NCBI RefSeq assembly: GCF_032118995.1
Contig: NC_092666.1
Span: 10,118,501 to 10,182,500 of the forward strand
Reading direction: 5' to 3'
Length of the DNA stretch: 64,000 nucleotides
Source of the DNA: Asterias amurensis
Lineage: Eukaryota; Echinodermata; Asteroidea; Forcipulatida; Asteriidae
Part shown: piece after piece, positions 57,829 to 64,000 of the stretch
How the letters are laid out: the number at the start of each line of letters is the position of its first letter
Numbering within the stretch: position 1 is the first letter of the stretch
Position numbers and translations under genes: made by a program
Notes under the pieces: model-generated
What the model was told of the DNA's origin: nothing
Seen by the model: only the letters and a program-made list of their open reading frames with translations
Database searches by the model: none

Positions 57829-58214
57829 TAAAGGAACACGTTGCCTTGGATCGGTCGAGTTGGTCTTTGTAAAGCGTTTGTAACCGTTTTTTGTAAAATG
57901 CATATGGTTAGAAAGATGTTGTAAAAGTAGAATACAATGATCCACACAAACATGCCTCGAAATTGCACGGTTCTCCTTTTACCTCGTCGACTATTACACG
58001 GTCGGTCATTTATGGGAGTCAAATTGTTGACTCCCATAAATGGCCGACCGTAGTTCGCACAGTAAACGGAAACCACGCAATCTCGAGGCAAACTTGTGTG
58101 GATCATTGTATTCTACTTTTAAAACATCTTTCTAACCATATGCATTTTATAAAAAACGGTTACAAATGCTTTTTATAGACCAACTCGTCCGATCCAAGGC
58201 AACGTGTTTCTTTA
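57829..58214. mobile_element. Full-length AAGGAACACGTTGCC MITE
   Basis: Inverted arms of about 180 bp: TTTAAAGGAACACGTTGCCT to GGTCATTTATGGGAGTC, then GACTCCCATAAATGGCC to GGCAACGTGTTTCTTTAA. It is the best reference for copies at 7367 and 16192. Confidence 0.85.
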
Positions 58215-58257
58215 ACATAATCATAATGAAAGTTGATTTGTCCTTTATCTTTTTTAT

Positions 58258-58540
58258 AGTTGATAATTCTACACATACATGCACTATTTTATCTCTTCAA
58301 ACAAGTCAATCAATTATACCTGCCTTCAAAACGAAAAGGTAGCCGCCAATAACAAAGACGTTTATACGATACTTCCTTTTACACCATGAATGAATAGCAG
58401 CAGAAAGTACAAACAGTCATGACCTTAGTTTGACTCTTGGATAAATATTTCGGTTGAAAGTTAAATCGATCAAAAGCAAGTACACTGTATAGCTGTTTCA
58501 ACAATCGATATATAGTTAGTGCATAACGCTCTCATTTGTT
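58258..58540. repeat. Dispersed duplicated block (pair of 39120-39430)
   Basis: See partner for shared motifs. No coding potential is conserved between the two copies. Confidence 0.6.
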
Positions 58541-58659
58541 TAAAACTACCTAATTCGTCCAGAAAATCTCAATCCAAAGCTATCATTTCGGAGAATTACC
58601 TTATAAAGTATTGTTTTCTGTTTTGTTTGTACATTTTTACAATGTTTCCTATGTAAGTT

Positions 58660-59482
58660 ACCTTTCTTGGTAACGAGTTATGGGGAGAGGTTGATGGTAT
58701 AAAACATCATGAGAAACGGCTCCTTCTGAAGTAATGTAGTGTTCGAGAAAGAAGCAATTTTTCACGAATTTTCGAGACCTCAGATTTAGAATTTGAGCTC
58801 TCAAAATCAAGCATCTGAAAGCGCACAACTTCGTGTGACAAGGGTGTTTTTCTTTCATAGTTATCTCGCAACTTCGACGACCGATTGAGCTCAAATTTTC
58901 ACAGGTTTGTTATTTTATGCATGTGTTGAGATACACCAAGTGAGAAGACTGGTCTTTGACAATTACCAATAGTCTTTAAAGACAGTGGACACTATTTGAG
59001 CTCAATCGATCATCGAATTTGCGAGATAAAAGTGAAAGAAAAAACACCCTTGCCACACGACGTTGTGTGCGTTTAGATGGTTGATTTCGAAACCTCAAAA
59101 TAATTCTAAATCTGAGGTCTCGAAATCAAATTCGTGGAAAATTACTTCTTTCTCAAAAACTATGGCACTTCAGAGGGAGCCGTTTCTCACAATGTTTTAT
59201 ACCATCAACCTCTCCCCATTACTCGTCAAGAAAAAGCACCTTTGTTGCCTAAGTTATGTGCTTTCAGGTGCCTTGTTTTCGAGACCTCAGCCGAGGTCTC
59301 GAATTCAATTCAAATAACATTTTAGTGAGAAGTTACTTCTTTCTCAAAAATTACGTTACTCCAGTACAAAGGGAGCCGTTTCTCACAATGTTTCATACTC
59401 CAACAGCTCTCCATTGCTTGTTGTCATGTTTTTATGCTTACAATTATTTTGAGTTATTACCAATAGTGTCCAGTGCCTTTAA
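58660..59482. mobile_element. Two head-to-tail TTAAAGGCAGTGGACACTAT MITEs
   Basis: 58660-58978 lacks its left end. 58976-59482 follows with a duplicated internal part (GGGAGCCGTTTCTCACAATG appears at 59175 and again at 59370), so one has expanded or nested. Confidence 0.75.
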
Positions 59483-59984
59483 GCAAATTGTTTGCGTGTG
59501 TATAAAACCAACTGGATCGTAAGATGGATCAAACAAAAACGTCAGTTCACACAGCAAAGGATGGCAGATGAACTTACTTCAGTACAGCTTTCATTGTTGA
59601 TTTTGGATAATGCAATAATAATTGACAAGGATAAGGAATATTATTACTGAATTATGAATAGTTTCTATTTCATTTTATTTATGTGGAAGTCATGTGAATT
59701 GCGAATAAAGCATTGCATACGAATACACACATTCATTAGCACGTTTATGACTTGACTTGGGTGATTTATGCAATGTTGACTCCACAAAATACTTTTTCAT
59801 GAACGAATTTGTTTGGGAAATCCGGGAGGTTGTTATGTTAACGGGGTTGGGTTTTGTTGGGAGAATATGGGAGGAATTTTACGACTCGAGTTAAGGGTAG
59901 TCATGACTTAGGACTAAATGAAATATTAAGATAGTAAAAACTTAAGGCGATTCTTAAGTTAGGACGAGTCATCCTCATCATCTT

Positions 59985-60290
59985 TTGTCCTTCGACGGAA
60001 TAGTAGAAGCAGCATTGATGAAGTGGTGCCAGGTTGCTTTATCCCCCATGAGTTGTTGGGTCTCGTTTGGATTGATATTAGTGTCTCTGGTGATGGTGTC
60101 TGGGTAGCTCATTTTCCTCCTGCTGCGGTTTGATGTCCGCCAGGAGGATTTCAGAAAACCAGGTGCGATATAGATTGATCGTATGTACGTAAACAGTGAC
60201 TGGCAAACTGAAGAAGTCTCTGCATTACTGTATCGGATGAGGGCGGTAGATTGCCGTATACCTCCCTGTTTGTAGGACGAGTAACTCGTT
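59985..60290 (-). pseudogene. LINE reverse-transcriptase ORF 3' remnant
   Basis: Minus-strand fragments read RLLQFASHCLRTYDQSI, a stop, then RRRKMSYPDTITRDTNINPN with LMGDKATWHHF, the C-terminal pattern of non-LTR retrotransposon proteins (R-x-F-x-G/S-H, then Y-x-D-x-x-x-x-D-T and D-x-x-x-W). It has at least two stops in one frame and is clearly dead. RTE/CR1-type is likely. Confidence 0.5.
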
Positions 60291-60556
60291 CTTACTCGAG
60301 ATAAGACTAGTCTTAATTCTTTGTGAAATCCACCACTGGTTTAAAAACGATAGTCTAGAAAGGAGTTATGCAAAAAGACGTCCCTGTTGTCGCTATGTCG
60401 CAACTATGTCGAAACCACTGCTTAGGCTCGTCTGAAGCCCTGAGCGCGTACTCAAAGCGGCAAGCTTGCCTGAGCCGAATCCAAAGCCGAAGCCGTGGTT
60501 TCGAAAAGGGCCTCTGACGTATATTGCTCATTGTCACATCCTATGAGGTGGTTGGT

Positions 60557-61255
60557 TAGTCTGGTTCCCAGACCCAAAAATCTCCGACTAGGCTCTGTCG
60601 AATTTAGGGTCCGGTATCACCCAAAATCACGTGACCAAAAAGAAGGAATTCCTCCTTTTTCGAAGTTATCAGAAGTGTTCCGAACGTGTTGTCGTCAACA
60701 TTCGGACAGTATCAATGATGTTCGGTATGGAATCGTAATGTCAGTCCTGTCGACCGTAGATCCAGGAGTTTTTATGCCAGTTATTGCCATGCAGGCGTTG
60801 TGCCTAAATAAAGCGTTTGCAAAGCGATGCGATAAGTTCAACATATATAAACCTGGGAAATCGCTCCGGGATCTGGTAAGTTTTTGTCCTTTTTCTTCAA
60901 AAATATTTTTTCAAAGGTGTTTTGACTTGAGTGTTCATTAGACATTGATTGAGGATTAAGTTTCTTGATTTTTGAAAGTGGTAAAAATGGGGCAAATCTG
61001 GTGACTAGCTGTCGAAATTATACGTGTTGAACCAGATTGTCATTAATTGCCGATCAAAATAATCTCGTGACCTCCGGCCTGGCGGACGTCGGGAGGAGGG
61101 TTACGTTATCGCAACTATTGCAGACATGGTTTCCCTGGAGATGACCCCCGACCATGACAAGTTGCGTCATGCTCTTTTTTTTAACCATGGGTGATACCTG
61201 ACCTAAGATTTTTAACAAGAGACGTCAAGGAATCTTTGGTCAGGGGACCAGACTA
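60557..61255. mobile_element. MULE-like non-autonomous element, 9-bp TSD
   Basis: Inverted ends of about 70 bp: TAGTCTGGTTCCCAGACCCA to GGTATCACCCA, and the complement TGGGTGATACCTGACC to CAGGGGACCAGACTA. They are flanked by a perfect 9-bp duplication GTGGTTGGT (60548-60556 and 61256-61264). Nine-base duplications with long inverted ends are typical of Mutator-like elements. No transposase is inside. An exon-like open stretch is (next entry). Confidence 0.85.
60583..60875 (+). pseudogene. Exon-like fragment captured in the MULE
   Basis: The plus strand is open for about 100 codons (RTCCRQHSDSINDVRYG, VMSVLSTVDPGVFMPVIAM, FNIYKPGKSLRDL) and ends at a good donor (CTG|GTAAGT). Composition looks coding and unrelated to transposases. 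I do not recognise the protein. The 5' border is unclear. Confidence 0.4.
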
Positions 61256-61429
61256 GTGGTTGGTTAAAAATTCCACGAGGCGGTGGGGGCGGGCTTTGGG
61301 CTTCATCTTCCCTTTCAGCCAATGACAGCCTCGTCTCAGCATATGTATGGACTATGACGTTGCGATTATCAGCTGTCGATATTGCATGGTCGCCAATCTC
61401 CCTGACTTCTTCGTAAGCCGTTTCTGCAT
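61212..61429 (-). CDS. Last exon of a receptor: cytoplasmic tail with ITSM-like motifs
   Basis: A minus-strand exon with acceptor ATTGCTTAG and incoming phase 1: DAETAYEEVREIGDHAI, then VIVHTYAETRLSLAERE, a Pro run, GIFNQP, then LVWSPDQRFLDVSC and stop. TAYEEV fits the ITSM consensus TxYxxV/I and HTYAET is a second SH2-type site, as in inhibitory or switching immune receptors. The final 14 codons and the stop lie inside the MULE terminal repeat. Across the empty site the exon would read NQPPHRM and stop. Upstream exons (membrane, Ig domains) must lie above 61500 or beyond the window and were not identified. Which receptor it belongs to is unknown. Confidence 0.6.
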
Positions 61430-61674
61430 CTAAGCAATATGCAAACGGTAAAAAAAAAAAAAAAACGGTTTCCATAGGTTCAACGGATACACGCAGAAAA
61501 CAATTCTTAACTTAACTTTTTTTTGCAACAAACAGCAACATTCTTAAAAAGTGAACACAAAACAATTGCATCGTTTTGGAAATCACAGTTGAAACAGACA
61601 CAAAAAGAAGACAACATGTTTTTAAATCAATTTGTTCCTCTTCTTTGAAATGAAACGAACACCACGATCATTTT

Positions 61675-61965
61675 ATACACTGCAAATACCGTTGGTCAAA
61701 AATTTACCAACTTTTTTGCCCAACGTTGGTTCAAATATCAACTGACTACATATTATTGGGCATAACTTAACCAACCCAATAGTTGGGCAAACAGTTTGAC
61801 TAAACAAGTTGGTCAAATCATTTTACCCAACTGTTGGGTAATAACTTTTGACCAATGGTTGGGCAAGTTTGTTTACCATTGTGTTGGTAAAATGTTACCC
61901 AATAATGTAGTCAGTTGATATTTGAACCAACGTTGGGCAACCGTGTTGGGCAAAGCTTGCTACCC
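61675..61965. mobile_element. TTGGGC/GCCCAA foldback MITE
   Basis: CCAACGTTGGTTCAAATATC with ACTGACTACATATTATTGGG at 61723-61765 is inverted at 61899-61942. In between are many CCCAAC and GTTGGG units. Confidence 0.75.
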
Positions 61966-62217
61966 AACAAAAGTAGCAATGATTGATTATTTGTTGGTTA
62001 CTCCTTTATACAATTGTTGGTTAGGCCCCAAAAAATAAATTCCAGTTGATCGTCCGGATTTTTCCAAAAAGAGGAAGATGATTTTTGTTTTTTTTTCAAA
62101 CGTAAAATATGATGCAACAATAACTTCAATTCAAGGGCATCTAATTTGCGGTACTCTTTCCACACTGGATTCATCTGATATGTGCAGTATATAATGTTTT
62201 CAGCCAGCCATTCCTCT

Positions 62218-62283
62218 TCACTTCTGCTTCAACTTCTGCTTTGTTGTATCTGCTGGAAACTGGGCAGCATAGTATTTTTCAAT
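62218..62283 (-). CDS. Possible small terminal exon
   Basis: After acceptor CCTCATCAG the minus strand reads IEKYYAAQFPADTTKQKLKQ, K, stop. Codon use and charge pattern look coding, but the exon is too short to identify and could belong to a transposon gene outside the window. Confidence 0.25.
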   Translation of the reverse strand: MEKYYAAQFPADTTKQKLKQK

Positions 62284-62299
62284 CTGATGAGGTAAATCA

Positions 62300-62970
62300 A
62301 TTTATCATGTCAGAAGTAACCTGGTAAAAGAGTCAGCACTCCACAGTGTTCATTGGATTTTTTTTAATATTTTTTTTTTCGCATTTTACAAATTACCATT
62401 TCCGAATTATATTGGGTCTATATAATTTTTTCGAGATAACTGATCCCGATCAAAAAGTCTGGAACACAACGTATTCAATCTAACCCTTGCCTTGTATCGA
62501 TCGTTAACGACTGTACGGACTGTTCAGCCATTTCCAACACGGGAGCATTGTGCACACTCACAATGTATCACTTTCATCAAACTATGCACCGTGGGCTTCG
62601 TCCTACTTAACTTACTTCTGTTTGCTGAAAACTAAACAGTGTGTCACTACACATGAATCAGTATTCTATGGGTAAACCTTTAAATATTGGTTGTTGTTAG
62701 CATCTTACCTATATAACGTTTCAGAGAAGCACTCCATTCCCCGATCTCGAAGAGTATTTTTGACAGCCAGCGGCCATGATGTTGCTTGTGTGTGTGTGTG
62801 TGTAGGCCTACTGAACAATTATGACTGAGAGCCTGGTGACATTTCATTAACAATTCAAGCACAAAAGGTTTGATGGCACCAAGTCATTGTCTGTTGTGGG
62901 GTGGTGCTGCAATGCCAATTCTTAAGTTCCCCTGGGTCTGACTGGGGTCACGTGACCTCGTTAAAAGGTC
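62300..62970. other. No gene recognised
   Basis: Contains a (GT)n microsatellite at 62786-62803 and nothing else that I can support. Confidence 0.35.
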
Positions 62971-62974
62971 AAAA

Positions 62975-63515
62975 AATTGAGTTTAATTAACAATTTGAGC
63001 ACAAGCACCGTTTTGAGGATAAAGTGTTACGATCGACCTCCTGATAGTAATAATATCACTTAAGACCACATTACGGTCGGACAAAGGTAATTAAGAATGA
63101 CATTAATTAGCACGTAATTAGCACTTTAATTAACATTTTGAGCACAAACGTCGTTTTTTTGACAATTAAGTCTTACAAGTGATCCGAAACAGTATTTGTA
63201 ACTTAAGAATGACAAAAGGTTGGATAAAGTTACTTAAGAACAATAATTAAGTATGATATTAATGAGCATGTAATTAGCATTTTGATTCACATTTTGAGCA
63301 CAAACTTCATTTCTGTGACAATTAAGTCTTACAAGTGACCTGAAACAGTATTTGTTACTTAAGAATGAAAAAAGGTTGGATAAAGGTACTTAAGAACAAC
63401 AATTAAGTATGACATTAATGAGCATGTAATTAGCATTTTGATTCACATTTTGAGCACAAACTTCATTTCTGTGACAATTAAGTCTTACAAGTGACCTGAA
63501 ACATTATTTGTAAAT
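62975..63515. repeat. 156-bp tandem repeat, about 3.4 copies
   Basis: The anchor CATTTTGAGCACAAAC recurs at 63134, 63290 and 63446 (period 156), with a diverged first unit at 62991. Units carry TTAAGTCTTACAAGTGA and TAATTAGCATTTTGATT. The two right-hand copies are almost identical. Confidence 0.85.
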
Positions 63516-63529
63516 CGTTTTGAAGCTCA

Positions 63530-63832
63530 TCTATAGACAAATTTGTATTATTTAAAAATGTTTACTTTCTGAAATAACATTTCTACAAATCATAATACGT
63601 TATTTTGTACTTGGATCTGTTTTGTATCTATGAAATGGATGCCACCTGTAATGTAATTCAATAAATTGATTGTTTTTATAATTTTCCTGAGTCATTTTGC
63701 ATTTTGGATTGAGCGTGGTAGACTGTTCCACTCCTTTGCTGCAGTGATTGTGAAAGTTCTGTCACCAGCCTTGTTATGGGTGCGTGGGACAGTCAGCAGG
63801 ACAGGGTTATACCCCGTTCACACATAGACGCC
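63530..63832 (+). repeat. Dispersed 0.3-kb repeat (pair of 36540-36850)
   Basis: Same content as its partner. It is followed by a different tail and then the ACGCTTATTTTGAACAT palindrome at the window end. Confidence 0.7.
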
Positions 63833-64000
63833 GCTTCTACTACGATGGAATAGTGGCCGAGAGCGTGACCAATCGCGGACCAATTGTGGGCCAATTGTCA
63901 GAGGATCTCCGTGATCGTGGTTTGGTCGGGGTGGGATCTCCTAGGTCGGGAAGCTACAAGCTCTCCCCACGCTTATTTTGAACATGTTCAAAATAAGCGT

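Noticed and set aside
57828-58178. Opposed open frames of about 90 and 70 codons
   Set aside because: They lie in a full-length MITE palindrome.
58300-58440. Possible transmembrane exon shared with 39150-39280 (minus strand, KYRIxVFVIG)
   Set aside because: Both copies are open only over a short stretch, the frames diverge upstream and no splice sites fit. Treated as a repeat block.

Overview
The window is metazoan nuclear DNA. Coding sequence is broken into short exons with GT/AG borders and consistent phases, host proteins are immunoglobulin-type receptors, and most of the rest is miniature transposons, foldback elements, tRNA-derived SINEs, a Penelope-like element, a LINE remnant and one LTR retrotransposon. 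The mix (P2X7-like ballast domain, tyrosine-recombinase-like genes, many MITE families with long inverted ends) looks like a marine deuterostome, most likely an echinoderm. That assignment is pattern recognition, not a database result.

Left part (1-18 kb). A foldback element opens the window. A small plus-strand gene or gene remnant with a P2X7 ballast-type Cys domain lies at 3.2-4.9 kb. From 18.0 down to 12.2 kb, on the minus strand, runs the most unusual gene here: six exons encoding a split Tudor domain, an acidic 24-residue repeat, two zinc fingers, a tyrosine-recombinase core and a SANT/Myb-like tail. A second copy of its Tudor exon and 5' flank lies at 8.9-11.8 kb.

Middle (18-28 kb). 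This is a repeat graveyard with elements nested three deep (20.7-24.0 kb), a hAT-type MITE with a perfect 8-bp target duplication, and several elements built from arrays of short ACTCG-core repeats, one holding telomere-like repeats.

28-34.6 kb. A complete plus-strand gene for a two-domain Ig type-I membrane receptor (five exons, 334 aa). Its introns hold MITEs, a tRNA-like inverted pair and a Penelope-like insertion.

35-64 kb. An ACTCG-core element, SINEs and Penelope ends lead to a minus-strand cluster of leader + Ig-V exon units (42.6-54.1 kb). One V exon is cut by a very young Ty3/Gypsy-type element (43.1-51.7 kb). At 61.2-61.4 kb a minus-strand cytoplasmic-tail exon with ITSM-like tyrosine motifs has had its last residues replaced by a 699-bp MULE-like insertion. 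The right edge holds a TTGGGC foldback, a 156-bp tandem repeat and a dispersed 0.3-kb repeat also seen at 36.5 kb.

The two Ig loci and the ITSM tail suggest an innate immune receptor neighbourhood expanding by tandem duplication while being hit by recent transposition. The recombinase gene and the P2X7-like gene have no evident functional link to it.
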